The notes under the pieces are model-generated. The model was given only the letters and a program-made list of their open reading frames with translations. It was not told where the DNA came from and searched no databases. From Trissonchulus latispiculum (Eukaryota > Nematoda > Enoplea > Enoplida > Ironidae): a stretch of 64,000 bases of DNA. The first letter of the stretch is position 1; every line of letters begins with the position of its first letter. Positions 1 through 11,705 of the stretch are shown here, piece by piece. The stretch lies in contig JASAND010006820.1 in NCBI GenBank assembly GCA_030248195.1, forward strand, positions 1 through 64,000, read 5' to 3'. The translations under genes and the position numbers were made by a program.

Positions 1-1100
1 GTTGACTTCGAAGTTTGTATTTTATACGTGTTTTTGTTCCTACCTCTATTTGTGTACTTGTACTTTATTCATTACCTTATACTCTCACTTTGATTGCTGA
101 ATTTTGTTGTATTGTTTAGCCGTACTTATCCTGATGCACTTTTCACCCATCTCTGCATATTGTATTATCTTGTATTCTTATATACTCCTCTTGCTTCCGA
201 CGTACTGGTCGTGACACTAGAATCATCATTTTGTAATGCTATTTCTTTATCTTGTCTTTTGTGAGTCGTGCTTGTCTGCTGACTTTATCCTCTTTTGTTT
301 TACATGTCTATTTTCTCCCCCTTCTGTGTGGGGACCACACTCAAAACGAAGGGGCAGTTTTGTAAACGTGTTTGCATTTGCTTAATTCTAAGTTCGGGCT
401 TCTAGATTTTGTGGAATGAATTTAACAATTTCCATTTCACAGTTTCCATGCGCAATTCTGTAAATTTCCATTAGCAATTCTGTAAAATTATTTCTACGTA
501 TCTGAAAAGAGGATTGAACTGGGTTACAGATGAATGTTACAGATGAATAGAGAAATATGGTCCAAATAGACAGGAGAAATTAAATACTTGCGAAGTGAAA
601 AGAGGGTACTTATTTCATAAGTTCTTATTTTAGCAACTTAACCATTATTTAACCATGAATTGCGTTATTGTTTATTACCTATATTTAACTTTAAACAAAA
701 TGTATAAAACATGGTAAAGGGCAACATTTTATCCATGCTCACTCCTGCCCCCTTCCTAAGTTCCTTATATTTGCTACCCACAGGATTTGTTAGTCTAGAG
801 TATTTGGGTGTGCAGAGCTACATTCTCATGAAACTGGACTGTCAGTGTACGCTGTGTATTTAGGGGTGGTTAAACTCCAGTGTAACTAGACTTCCATTAA
901 GGGGTTTCAAGGCAATTTCTAAAAGTGAACTGAGCACATCTTTTCCTACGACTATTCTGAGGAAGCAGGGAAGTATTCCTATTTTGAGAATTTAGATTTT
1001 TATACTGAGTCTAGGTGGAAACATAAAATGTAGTTTTGCAGTGAAGTCTTTCGGATTTTTTGTATTTTTCTATTTGGCCAGAAGGCAGACGTACTGTTAC
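1..1100. other. AT-rich non-coding stretch
   Basis: No convincing reading frame, RNA gene or mobile-element signature was seen. Base composition and frequent stops in all frames look like animal intergenic or intronic DNA. Confidence 0.5.
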
Positions 1101-1141
1101 ATAAACATTGCTTAATCGTTATCGTTTCTATTGTATTTGTC

Positions 1142-1169
1142 GGGTTAAAACCCACTTGGGTTTTAACCC
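1142..1169. repeat. Perfect 28-bp inverted repeat
   Basis: Two 13-base arms (GGGTTAAAACCCA and its complement) are separated by CT. Each arm itself contains the palindrome GGGTTAAAACCC. No function is evident. It lies near other short inverted repeats (1394-1434 and 1624-1654), so the interval 1140-1660 may be part of an old foldable repeat. Confidence 0.6.
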
Positions 1170-1393
1170 ATTTGATTCAGGTTATGTTTTTTTATTATAT
1201 GGCATCTGGAATAAAGATTGGGTTAAGGATGTCTGGATAAGTGATCGGGAATCGGACGTGTGTAACTGCTTTGACACTCGGGGCCACTCTGACAAGAGAA
1301 AACTGGAGGAGAAGGGGAGAAGCCAAAAAGCGGCCGTACAGTTCGGAAGACGAGGTAACACTGAAGTTGAAAGTGAGTCTTCCTGCCAATGAT

Positions 1394-1434
1394 CACAATT
1401 TCGGCAATCATTGTCTTGATTGGCCGAAATTGTC
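1394..1434. repeat. Imperfect stem-loop
   Basis: CACAATTTCGGC-AATC at the left pairs with GATTGGCCGAAATTGTC at the right around a short loop. The several small frames overlapping this stretch are not convincing genes. Confidence 0.45.
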
Positions 1435-1623
1435 TTTGCGCAAAAAGGGCGCGCACTAAATGATTCTGATTGGGTCAAATTGGCTGTAGTCATAACGTGG
1501 TATTTGACGGGCTTTGAAGGGTTTACACAGCGGGGAAAGGGCAATTAAACTAATCCCTTTTCCCTATTGTAAAATTAGGAGAAAGATAAAAATCGGAATA
1601 ACACGTAAGGCAAACGCACTCAG

Positions 1624-1654
1624 GCGAGAAATTGACACTACGTCAATTTCTCGC
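1624..1654. repeat. Perfect hairpin, 13-bp arms
   Basis: GCGAGAAATTGAC and its exact reverse complement are separated by five bases. Nothing nearby gives it a role. Confidence 0.55.
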
Positions 1655-1660
1655 TATAAT

Positions 1661-2378
1661 GGAAAAAACAAGACGTAACATAAAACCCGGACCGGAGGGT
1701 CCCCTAGTTAAGATCAAAGACTGCTGCTTAGGTGGGTACGTAAGTAACTAACCTAAACAATTACAAATGACAATACAATACAACACAACAAGTTCTAGTT
1801 AAAACATGAATTCAAAATTAAAAGTTTCTTCAAAAGTTAAAATCACCTCTTTTCTTTTGGCCTTAGAGTCTCAGCTTAACTGGACTCAAAGAGTGCAAAA
1901 TTTGTACTGTAACTGTAGTCAACAAAAGAAATCCTTGCTAGGGACCAATTTGTAACAGAAATTTGCAATGAAAGGCACATTAAAGCTCCCCATTAGTTAG
2001 GTGGGAACGTACAAAAACATAGAGAAAACTTTAAGAGGAAGAAGTGAAAAATAATGGCTAAATCACCTGCTTGACAACAGTGAAACGAGCCGAAAGCCGA
2101 GCTTCCCTTTTGCTTAAAACAACATTAATTACATTAATTTATATCCCATATAATTAACTAGCCAGTTTGTAAACGAGAATGACCGAATGTAAACTTTGAT
2201 TAGAATTAAACCGAACAGAACCATTGATAACAGCTGAACTTTAATGGAGGAGCCAAGCTCTCCCAGTTATGCTATAAAATCAAACGTAAAACAAAATCGA
2301 ACCACAGAAGCATTAATAATTTTTAGCTAGACTTGAAGAGAAGGTGTGCTGCATTTTATAAAAGTTTGAACTTGATTA
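1661..2378. other. Non-coding stretch
   Basis: AT-rich sequence without a recognisable gene or repeat, up to the target-site duplication of the fold-back element that follows. Confidence 0.4.
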
Positions 2379-2385
2379 CTAATGT

Positions 2386-3056
2386 CAAGAGTACATAATA
2401 GAATAAGAGTATGAAACTCTTACGCTACTATGTACTAAACATGCTTGACATGCTCGGGTCGCTAACTCGCGACCCCCCTCCCCGAAAGTCTCGGGGGGTC
2501 CCACCCTACACTAATTACATGCTTTCATACAAGTGTGTGTCTGCTCGCTGATTCGCTAATTAGCTTAGGCTTACGATAGGCATTTTATTAGTAATTTTTA
2601 ATTAATTAATTATAACTTTAATTAGGTTAATGTAATTAAAAAACTAATTCGACAACTTTGTAGCAGTTTTTCTGCTCTTTCCAACGATATAAAAATTGCT
2701 GCAGACTATATTCCTACGAATTTTTGTTTTGTGCAACAATTTTTACATCGTTGGAAAGAGCAGAAAAAATGCTACAAAGTTGTCGAATTAGTTTTTTAAT
2801 TACATTAACCTAATTAAAGTTATAATTAATTAATTAAAAATTCCTAATAAAATGCCTATCGTAAGCCTAAGCTAATTAGCGAATCAGCGAGCAGACACAC
2901 ACTTGTATGAAAGCATGTAATTAGTGTAGGGTGGGACCCCCCACCGAGACTTTCGGGGGGGGGGTCCCGAGTTAGCGACCCGAGCATGTCAAGCATGTTT
3001 AGTACATAGTAAACATACTGTTCAGTTTCATACTCTTATTCTATTATGTACTCTTG
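2386..3056. mobile_element. Fold-back (long inverted repeat) element, copy 1
   Basis: A 671-bp element is almost entirely two inverted arms of about 300 bp around a short centre near 2700. It starts CAAGAGTACATAATAG and ends with the complement, CTATTATGTACTCTTG. The 7-bp sequence CTAATGT stands immediately before it (2379-2385) and after it (3057-3063), a target-site duplication. There is no coding capacity, so it is a non-autonomous DNA element that needs a transposase from elsewhere. Each arm contains further small hairpins, for example GGGTCGC...GCGACCC and CCCGA...TCGGG. Two more copies lie at 53362-54324 and 59098-59764. The superfamily was not assigned: the 7-bp duplication with these termini does not point clearly to one. 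Confidence 0.85.
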
Positions 3057-3063
3057 CTAATGT

Positions 3064-4572
3064 TAATCAGTACGAAACTTTAATTAGAGATACTGTGGCT
3101 AACCAATTCTGGAGGTCAAGTCAAACTTCCATCTGTGACCGGAAAATCGACTTGCAGAATGAAAATGCGGGTAAATATTGTTAGATATTTGGAAGGAGCA
3201 AAGCGTGCTGATTCTAATGATATAAAATTCATACCAATTAATTATGTTAATTAACTAGCAATTACCAAAAACTACCAATGCTAACGAGACTTCAACTTTT
3301 GCTCGAAATCTTAGTCTGTGGTTGAAAAATGGGTTACAGAATTAAAATGAATCACAGGACGTGCTGTAAATTTTAGCTAGATCGCGAGAGCAGGTCCTAA
3401 TCTATTCAATTATAACAAATTTTGATTAACCTTCGATGTTCGAATATTGGCCTCTTTTCATGGCAATGTTGGAATGTTTTGGCCATATCAGCAAAATCCC
3501 TCTAATTACCTTAATTTAGTGAGTGGTTAGCGCACATCACTGACCATTGACAGTCGTTCGACACCTGCCAATCTGCCTGGGGAGCGGCACCCAACGGGCC
3601 ATCTACCTAGCTGTTCCGTAACAGCCTAATTAATGAAAATAAGTGCTAGCTCAAAGCAACCCAACTTCAGTCAAACTTCCATAATAATAATAATAATTAT
3701 TTATATTAATATATTTATATATACTTATATATTTATCATTTATAATTTATATTTATCATAATATTATAATAATAATTAATAATCCATAATAATTTTCCCT
3801 TAAATTCATGTTTTAACCATGGCACATGTATCTTTACAAAACAATGAAGAATACTGTCAAATCGTTCATTCCAACACACTTTCCATTCCATCTCCATTTT
3901 CCAGCAGAATCCAGATTCGAAACACCATACTAAGCAAAACTGTTCATCACAGAATTAACCCTTTTAGTTGCGTCCTAAATGTCCTGAATTGGGTTCATTG
4001 GTTGGCACGCCGGCCGGTTTGAATGGAAACATGAATATTATGTTTTACTAAGCAAATTCATATGAAAAAATCTCTTTTTTATTACAAATATTTTGTTTTT
4101 TAATTTCTAAGCAAATACAATTATAATTCGCTAATCATAAAACCTTTCGCAGTCTTGGTTATTAATCTTTGAGTTTGAATTTTTTGAATATTCCGTCTGA
4201 TGTAAACTTGTGCCTTAAATTTTAATATACTTCAAAACGTTACTGGTAAAACCATCATTTTCAAGGAAATTATTAAGTTTTGAATAAAGAATAAATGTGC
4301 TATTGTAATTTTGACATTTTAACACCATTATTGTTGCTTGTGGCATGAGCTTAGCTCTTACAGAAGACTAGAACTTCCTCTAATCTCACTTGCTCTTCAG
4401 ACAATGAAAGTCGTTCCGCTTGAGCTGCATTAACCTATTGACAACAGCTAACCTTTACAAACAACAAACAATTAATTGAGGCTGATCCACCTCTTCCTTA
4501 AACACTGTGCTTTCTGTTAATCGCATACACAAAACACAAAGGAAAGCTTCTTTCTTTCTGCATGATAGCCAA
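3064..4572. other. AT-rich non-coding stretch with A/T microsatellite
   Basis: No recognisable gene. At 3680-3795 there is a degenerate AAT/TATT-type microsatellite. A weak tRNA-like A-box and B-box pair near 3520-3580 was noted but not accepted. Confidence 0.4.
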
Positions 4573-4860
4573 ATGGGGGCGCCAACTAAATACTACCTAA
4601 AGGAGAGGGAATCCTGTTTCACTGATCGCGGACATTCAATGAATTTGAGGTTTGCTACCACTATCCTAGTTTGCTTCTCAGTTGTGACTCAGGCATCATG
4701 GCTAACGACGCTAGTCAATCCAATTCTAAAAATCGAAGGTTCAGTCGCGTACGTTTGTCTCAATATTCGACGAAGGTTTGGAGAGAGCACTTCTGCTACT
4801 GATCCTGAACATAATCCTAATTGTCGTCGGTACAATCTTCAGCTGGAAAGAAAGTGATTA
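4573..4860 (+). CDS. Candidate small secreted or membrane protein (hypothetical)
   Basis: An open frame runs from ATG 4573 (95 codons) and contains a second in-frame ATG at 4639. From the second ATG the product is 72 residues and begins with a typical signal-peptide pattern: basic n-region (MNLRF), hydrophobic core (ATTILVCFSVV) and small residues before a possible cut (TQA-S). The rest is short and basic with two cysteines and ends in QLERK. An AATAAA polyadenylation-like signal follows at 4944-4949, about 85 nt after the stop. I see no family resemblance. It could be a single-exon gene, one exon of a larger gene, or chance. The ATG at 4639 is preferred because it puts the hydrophobic segment at the N-terminus. 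Confidence 0.3.
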
Positions 4861-5216
4861 ATTTAAACGTTCGGTTCATCCGTTTGAAAAACTACAGCTG
4901 TGTTGTATTTGTTTGCATTGAATCAATGTGCTGTAACTCATCTAAATAAAATTATGGTGATCTAATGTGATCTGACTTCGTCGCCTGAGAACGTTTGGCA
5001 CATCTAACGTATCGAGGATTCCGATTTCAGGAGTATTCCTGTCAACGGTAACGGGAAATGTGAAACTAAAATTAAGCAGGAATCCACCACCCCAATCTTC
5101 CATCACATTATTACATTCCGCAGCATACATACTAGGTATCCTTTACACAATTATTGTAGTTAGCGGTTGTAGTATTCTCAAGGGTGTTTGACCCAAGTAG
5201 CCCCTCCTTAACACTT

Positions 5217-5525
5217 TTGATTCAGTGATCAATTTATTCTAGTCTATGAGCGATTTCTATTGATTTGAAATCTTTATTTAAATTTTTAATATTTATGATT
5301 TGGAAATTCTGAAAAGATTATTTTAGCCAACTGATACGTACTTGTGTCCCTTGGTGATAAAGTGAAATTTATTGATAACCTGTCAAGATTCACCGACCCA
5401 ACAACTATAGCCTTCAGGGGTCAATACTGCGAGCGCTACGGACTGCATCTGAACCAAAGCGGTGTTGTATTCATTTGTCAGGCCTTTCTATAGTAGGTAA
5501 ATTTAGGTGTCCATTTCAGTTTCAG
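5217..5525. repeat. Direct repeat unit, copy 1 (partner at 6704-6986)
   Basis: About 275 bp starting near 5248 match 6704-6986 with small indels. Shared landmarks include TTTCTATTGATTTGAAATC, GATTCACCGACCCAACA and TGAACCAAAGCGGTGTTG. In addition TTGATTCAGTGATCAATTTA occurs at the start of this unit and again at 5526, so a roughly 308-bp unit was also partly duplicated in tandem. No coding capacity. It could be a dispersed repeat or an old local segmental duplication. Confidence 0.65.
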
Positions 5526-5566
5526 TTGATTCAGTGATCAATTTATTCCAGTTTATGCGCGAATTC

Positions 5567-5806
5567 TGTTTTTTTTCCGGCCACCTCACCCCAGCTGGTG
5601 TTCCGGTTAGGGGTAGTGTCTGCTCAGTTGACAATTTTAACTGGGGCGGGGAAGCTGACACTGAATAACTGCAACTGCAATTATCTGAGGTGTACTCCAG
5701 GGCTGTCAGTACGTCCATTACTTTTACCGTACTGAAGGTATTGTGGCAGCGCTCACCAGAACAGCGGCCGCCCCTTGCACATGCTCGGTAAATTGCCGGA
5801 AGGAGG
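5567..5806 (-). mobile_element. SINE-like retroposon, copy A
   Basis: On the minus strand this sequence ends in an eight-base A run (T run at 5569-5576 on the plus strand) and is flanked by GAATTC at 5561-5566 and 5807-5812, a possible short target duplication. It resembles the insert at 53586-53868 in order and spacing of motifs: GATAATTGCAG, TTATTCAGTG, CACTACCCCT and CTGGGGTG on the minus strand. A 103-codon minus frame covers it, but the frame is not conserved between the two copies, so it is treated as non-coding. Confidence 0.55.
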
Positions 5807-5892
5807 GAATTCAAGGTTTCCCCTGATTGGTATATACGGCACCTGCTGGCGCCGGCGCGAACTGTCTGGATAGATCTATCGTTTGATTAAGG

Positions 5893-7781
5893 ATGCCAAG
5901 GATCCCAAATTTCTTGATTGTGGCCGAATTCTGCATAGGTGTCTCATCCAGCTATGCTAGGCCTGTGCAGGTGAGTATACATTAAATAGAAAAAAGTGGA
6001 TACATACTGACCAGAAAGTAACGAATATGGTGGTAAGTATCATGTTATTTACTTTCTCCAGCCTCTGTCCTCACTAACTTTCTGTCTACTCAGTCATCTC
6101 TTAATCTTAATCAAACAAATACATTAAACCGGACTATTCATTTCAAAATCACGTCCTCATACGTTAACATAGGGTTGGATTCTGAGAGGGCTTGTCCCCA
6201 AAATTTTTTGAGGAGGCTTGTACCTTGAACAAAAATTTTTAAGGGGCTTGTACCTCAAGAATATATTTGTAAAATGTTTCGAAATATTAACGCTGATTTT
6301 ATTAAAATTTGCAATTTTTTATCAAAATTTGCAAAATATTTTCCATTTTTAGAAAAAAATTGAAAATGTTGTCCGATTTTTTCCAAAAATTAAACGTTAT
6401 AGCTAAAAAATTCCGGAGAAGCCGGAAATGTTTTGAGATTTTACTGTAAAAACTAATTTTTTCCGGCTATTTTTGGCTATCCCTTGGCCATTTTTTCGTT
6501 ACCCCTTGTGCCCGACGGCTGTAGGGCTTGTACCTTGTCCGGGTTGGGCGGGGCTTGGACCCCCCAGACCCCCCGCGTTAACCTATGCATGTCCTTGACC
6601 AAGAAACAGGAACAGTCACCGAAGGACCTTTTTCACCTGCAATGACCATCCGTGCATCCCGTCAAATCTCGGAAAAGTTGAATGATCAGACCAGTGCACA
6701 CGTCCATTTCTATTGATTTGAAATCGTTATTTAAATTTTTAATATTTTTGATTTGGAAATTTTGAAAAATTTGTTTTCGCCAACAGATACGAACTTGTGT
6801 CCCATATGCTCACTTAAAACCGCGAGTTTGGTGATAAAGTGAAATTTCTTGATAACCTTTCAAGATTCACCGACCCAACACCTATGGCACTACTACGCGC
6901 GCTATGGACTGCATCTGAACCAAAGCGGTGTTGTATTCATTTGTCAGGCCTTTCTATAGCAGGTCATTTAGGTGTACATTTCAGTACCTGAAAGCGAGCT
7001 GAAAAAGATTTATGAAATACTTTAACTTTCACAACACAACAGTCAGATACGGTAATGCAAATTAGTTATAAAAACGTGAAAGCGAAAATGTCAAACCATA
7101 TTTTTCAAATACTAACGTTCGTCTTAACTATTTAATATCACTACGTGCGGAATAGTGCATGAGTTTAACCACTTAAATATTTGCATTTATTTAAGAAACA
7201 TAGTAGTTTTCACTCTCCCCTATATTTTAGTTTTTCTAGTGCTTTTTAATTCAAACCTGTACTCTAACTTTACTCTGTGACATTACTCGTTCAGGCAGCT
7301 TTGTGACTGACAGTTGTTAGACTGATATAAGTATGCAAATTAGCTTGAGTTAACAAGGCGTTGTTTTGTCTGTTCACATGATTGTGCTGTGGAGTAAAGT
7401 CTGTTGTTTAGTATACAACCGTAGCATACTAACCAAACGTTTAAATCTATTATCTTTCCTGTAACTTTTTCTTTTATTTTTATGAATCTGCTTAAACTGT
7501 TTTAAATTGTTTTAATAGCTGTATTCGTCTTTTGCTTGATGTGTTTACTTTTGCATAAATTTTTGCTCGAGGCATCAGTTAGATGATTCCCGATTCCTTT
7601 AACTTTTCCCAGATTTCAGCCACTTAATTTACACATGAATCACGGGATTAAGGAGTTCAGTTCAGCCTTGGATTCCGTCGGCTGTGCCAAGACATTCCCA
7701 AACCTCATTGAAATGGTAATGCCATGTTGCCGAATTAGGATTTGCTCTTTGTATCCCCTTGTGATCAAGATGAAGAATTAG
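5893..7781 (+). CDS. Candidate two-exon small secreted peptide gene
   Basis: Exon 1 (5893-5970) opens with ATG after an in-frame TGA, encodes 26 residues with a signal-peptide-like hydrophobic core (NFLIVAEFCIGVSS) and ends at CAG followed by a consensus donor GTGAGT. Exon 2 could begin at 7620 after a pyrimidine tract ending TTTCAG. It stays open in the phase set by exon 1 for 53 codons to TAG at 7779-7781, with AATAAA at 7833-7838. A TATATA-like sequence lies about 60 bp upstream of the ATG. The C-terminal part carries CC-x4-C followed by SLY, recalling the insulin A-chain pattern CC-x3-C-SLY. The spacing is off by one, the last cysteine is missing and a B-chain is not clear. The pairing of the two exons is an inference: the intron holds a MITE, and other exons may exist. 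Confidence 0.28.
6158..6587. mobile_element. MITE, CATA..GTTAAC family, copy A
   Basis: A 430-bp non-coding element begins CATACGTTAAC and ends GTTAACCTATG, its near-complement. It is flanked by CACGTCCT (6150-6157) and CATGTCCT (6588-6595), an 8-bp target duplication with one mismatch. It aligns along its length with the copy at 58454-58888, including the recurrent phrase GGCTTGTACCTTG and the ending CCCCCCAGACCCCCCGCG. An 8-bp duplication suits a hAT-like origin, but no transposase is present. Confidence 0.8.
6704..6986. repeat. Direct repeat unit, copy 2 (partner at 5248-5518)
   Basis: This is the second copy of the 275-bp repeat described at 5217-5525. It differs by scattered substitutions and by an extra segment near 6805-6825. 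It ends at TTTAGGTGTACATTTCAG, after which the two copies diverge. Confidence 0.65.
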
Positions 7782-7859
7782 ACGATGTTGGTGAGCAACT
7801 GTGTCTAATAATGGAATGTCGAATAGCATCTAAATAAATTGAGAGGATTTTAAAAAGGT

Positions 7860-9640
7860 CATGGGATCAACGCCAAAGCTATATACAGTTAAGAGGGGGT
7901 GCATTTTCTGGTCATTTTTTTCGACTTTCTCCGATCTCGCTGATTTTTACATATTTTATTGTGCAAAGGGTATATTTTAACAAGACGTAGGCTAAAGTTA
8001 TGTTAACGTTAAGTTTTAGTTAAAGTCGTAAGTCTTAGGATTATCGAATAGTTTCACCTCATATTTGAGATCTCATGTGTTAAACATAGAAAATTAGAAA
8101 AGTTGTCAGTTTTTCGCGTGCGCCAGAGAAATCTCACGAAGGGCAAAATGGATCCGTCCAAGCGTTATATCATATTAGTTCCATGTTTCCGAACAGTGAA
8201 TTGTAGGAATCGGATTTTAAATTAGGTTTTTAAAAAGTTAAACTTAAGATTAAAATCATGTACCAATTTAAATCAGTCAGTTTCATAGCAGCTCAGGCAC
8301 AGGTGGCTTCGTTGTAAATCCCTGAAGTTTGAAACAAGTAGTAAGTCAATAACCTATTTACGGCTGCTTCGTTGCTGACTGTCACTTCCATCTCTTCAAA
8401 AATGTTTGAGAACACCTTCATATTTATGTCGTAGCCACATAGTGTAATTGGGCACTTCATGAAGTGTCAGGTAATTACTGACTTTTCATGAAGTGTCAGA
8501 CACATTGTGTAATAGTTTGTTGAACACCTTTATTATACTACCTGTTAGGTCATTCCTGACCTTTTATGAAGTGCCAGTGCCGCAATTGACACATTGCTTA
8601 ATCCTTCAGTACAATTATTTTAAGCATATTTCCCATTATTTGTGACGTAATGGACACAGTCATAACAGTCAAACTGAAGTAGGCTGTTATTTTCAGAAAA
8701 CTTTTCACCTTAGTAATTACGTGAACGTGAAAAACTTCCAAGGTAATTGGTAACAATTTTAAAATAATCGAATTGATACGAATTATGACAAACTAAACGA
8801 ATTAATAAGAAAACCGATCCACAGAAATTGTGCTATCAATGAGGAACTTTTGCAAATGAAAAACCAATGCAAAATGAGTAATTTTATGAAGGAAATAGCG
8901 TAAAATAAATCCTGCTCAGATTCCACTCAAAGCATAATCCGTTTATTGGTTTAACTTAGCTATGAATAAAGTAGTTAAATTATGTCAATTCAAATATAGT
9001 CTTTCTTTATTTTAAAGCGTTGACAATTACCTAGCAACCTTAAGACAACGTCATAATCTAATTTCTTAAACAAATATTGTATTTCTACTTTGACTGCAAC
9101 GGAAAATATTTTCAAATTAAGCATATTGTGGTATGGACTAGTCTAGTTTGGCCCAACTGTCACTTAAAACTGCTAATCCCCGCCCACTTTACTCAAGGAA
9201 GGGAGAAAGTCTTACGGTAGAGCTTATAGCTTGTTAATAAGCAGTGAGAGGAGGGGATTGTTTATAAAACTTAGTACATTTCTGTTTACAATGACGAATT
9301 TTTTTATTTAAAATTAATTTAATTAAACTGATAATCTCTATATAAAACTCATATATTCACTGTAAAAATAAAATTAACTGGAAATTAAATTTAATGTAAT
9401 TGGAGATTACATGTAATAACATGAAAAAGGAAGGTTATACTATTAACAAAATTATAATTCAAATTTTACACAAATTTAAAACCTATAACATTTCTTAAAT
9501 TTTATATAGTATACGATTTTTAACTTCGCTGATTTCATACAATTCATACGAATATGAAATATACAATAACAGTTAACATACGCATGCAAACATTTCTGCG
9601 CTTTTCAAATTTAATTGGTCATGTGGCGTTGTGTAAAACA
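7860..9640. other. AT-rich non-coding stretch
   Basis: No gene recognised. Between 8450 and 8580 the motif CACTTCATGAAGTG and variants (TTTTCATGAAGTGTC, TTTTATGAAGTGCC) recur three times, a small cluster of palindromic repeats of unknown meaning. Confidence 0.4.
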
Positions 9641-9651
9641 ACGAATGATAG

Positions 9652-9870
9652 TTATTGGCCAATTAAGAGTTGGGCCAAGTCATACCAAACATGTAGGATT
9701 TCATTATATGTCAGCTGAGGCACTGGCACTATGACATTGTATGCTTTCTCACTTGCATAGGATATAATCTCAATTACCTGTAGATCCTTTTCACTAATTT
9801 CTACCTTTGTTGGCTTGTTTGCCATCTTCTCACCATATGCACATTTGATACTACCAGCAGGACCTTCCAA
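9652..9870 (-). CDS. Short open frame, possible exon (hypothetical)
   Basis: A 72-codon minus-strand frame has a balanced amino-acid composition (segments such as VEISEKDLQVIEIISYASEK and NEILHVWYDLAQLL) that looks more protein-like than the usual AT-rich noise here. The upstream start is not an ATG; an internal ATG lies about 15 codons in. No family is recognised. It may be an exon of a host gene or chance. Confidence 0.2.
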   Translation of the reverse strand: MEGPAGSIKCAYGEKMANKPTKVEISEKDLQVIEIISYASEKAYNVIVPVPQLTYNEILHVWYDLAQLLIGQ

Positions 9871-9879
9871 GGATCAGTT

Positions 9880-10571
9880 TGGGATCCATGATAAAGCTTG
9901 TTCCTTATGCAGCTGAGATATTATCGCCTACTAGTTTAAGCCGAGCTGTCCCATGAGCTGTCCGCGTAGAACAGTACACTTTGGTCTAATATGCTATCCA
10001 AGTTATGTTTAAAAAGCATATTTGTTTACAGCATATGTTGCTTAATGATAATAACATGCTTTAACCATTTGTTTACTGTTTAATTATCTTTGTGTTTTGT
10101 TTTGAACTGATCCTGATGTATATGCTTCTAATTATAATAAGGTGTCGTTGTCGATTTAAAAATGCAGAAGATTATAATTTATTGTCTTGATGTTCGATAT
10201 AATTTGTTGTAAGTCTTTAATAAGCTGTAACTATTAGATTTCAGCTAGGAAGTTATTTAAAAGAAATGCTTTAGTTGATAATTATGGGGTGGAAAAATAA
10301 TAAATAAGTCTGAAGCTACAAAGGAAGAGATAATGTTATTTAATGTGAAGATATTATCTTTGAATTGAAACTCATGGAATATCAAATTCGATGTAAACTT
10401 GAAATTCTAAAGCTTTGCGTCATTTTGTGTGGCTGGTTTGCAAATCAGATCAAGCAAACTCTTGATGAGATTGCTAGTTTGTTTAGCTAAAAGGTGCAGT
10501 TGAGTTTAGTGTACTGCTTTCCTTTGGCCCAGATTAATGCTAAAACCAAGTTTACCTACATTAACAGTACA
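9880..10571. other. Non-coding stretch
   Basis: Nothing recognisable. AT-rich with frequent stops in all frames. Confidence 0.4.
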
Positions 10572-10863
10572 TAATAACTAAGAGTGTGATAAGTGTTACA
10601 CTCTTAGTTATCAGCTGGCAGACATCATCTGCACAATAACGGCCGATTCCCTCAGCTTCATTTCAAACATGTTTGCCCGTTACGCTTGCATGTTGTAGCT
10701 ACAAGCGGGCACAACGCCACCACAGAATAGTACTGCTGCCTGCGAAATTCAATACTCAAGCATGGACATTTGTATACTGGGTACTCAGTTGGGGGGGGGG
10801 GGTTCAGCAGTTAATGTGCAGGAGATGTCTGCCACATGACATTTGTCACGCTCTTAGTTATTA
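10572..10863. mobile_element. Small fold-back/MITE-like element
   Basis: The left end TAATAACTAAGAGTGTGA and the right end (complement of TAATAACTAAGAGCGTGA) form terminal inverted repeats. The complementarity continues inward through GGCAGACATC..CTGCACA. An extra hairpin (CTAAGAGTGTGA..TTACACTCTTAG) sits in the left arm only. The centre holds a long G run near 10793-10802. No clear target-site duplication was found. The outer hairpin resembles the GAGTGTGACACTC hairpin of the fold-back copy at 59098, so a distant relation is possible. Confidence 0.55.
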
Positions 10864-11700
10864 CGTCACACTCTTTGCCTATATCAAGACGATTATACTT
10901 GAACAAATCGTCTACACCATTCGAAACCTCTATCAAATAGCAAAAATCAAGGACCCTTTTTAATTACTCTGAAATCGCTCTTCGTTATAGAGAAGTTAGC
11001 TAAAATTCTCCACAATGCAAAAACTACATTTTGTATGACAGTGGACTTCTGGATAGCAATTGGATAATGACCATGCCTTCGACAATTGGCCTCTGTGAGG
11101 CCTTCAAATCGACACCCTTAGTTTAATTTTCCGGCTTGCTTAGCTTAAGTAGTAATGCATGATTTGATATCTGCAAAAATGACAATTTTTGGACGCGAAA
11201 CTAAGAAAGTTGACTAGATCTCACAACAGAAAAAAGCCAGAAAGTAGCTTTAAATAGCAAAAAATGTAGAGCACAACGAGATCTTTAGAATGAATATATT
11301 TGTAATGTGTAATGGCTGTCAAACTGGCAAAAACCGGCAAAAACTACCCTGAACGCAAATGTCGACGTTTTGAAAAGTTATTGCGCGGGGGGTTTCAGAA
11401 CTAAAAAATAAGTAAAGTTTTTCTAATTTCATCTTGATTTGAGCCGTCAACCAATAATACGTGCTCGAAACGTATCACCACCTTAAATATTTCAATGGTC
11501 AATCAAACCTTGACTAGTGTCATGAATAACTAACCAATATCAGTAATTTCTTGTAATTTAGTTTTATGCTATTAACATAAGCCTTTCGTTAAGTGACGTC
11601 TATTTTCAAGAAGCTCGGGAAATAAACTAGAATAGGAAGTAATTTGTTGATATTTGCAAGTTAATCTTTATCCCACGCACATCAACACTTGAATTTAGAA
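10864..11700. other. Non-coding stretch
   Basis: No gene or repeat recognised. Confidence 0.4.
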
Positions 11701-11705
11701 AGTGT

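Noticed and set aside
1108..1544. Overlapping short frames on both strands
   Set aside because: Mutually overlapping, partly across hairpins, mostly without ATG start or splice or polyadenylation context.
3520..3590. tRNA-like A box (GAGTGGTTAGCGCA) and B box (GTTCGACACC)
   Set aside because: No acceptor, D or anticodon stems can be formed; at most a very old SINE trace.
10673..10963. 96-codon frame over the 10572-10863 inverted-repeat element
   Set aside because: It crosses a G run and the terminal repeat of a non-coding element.
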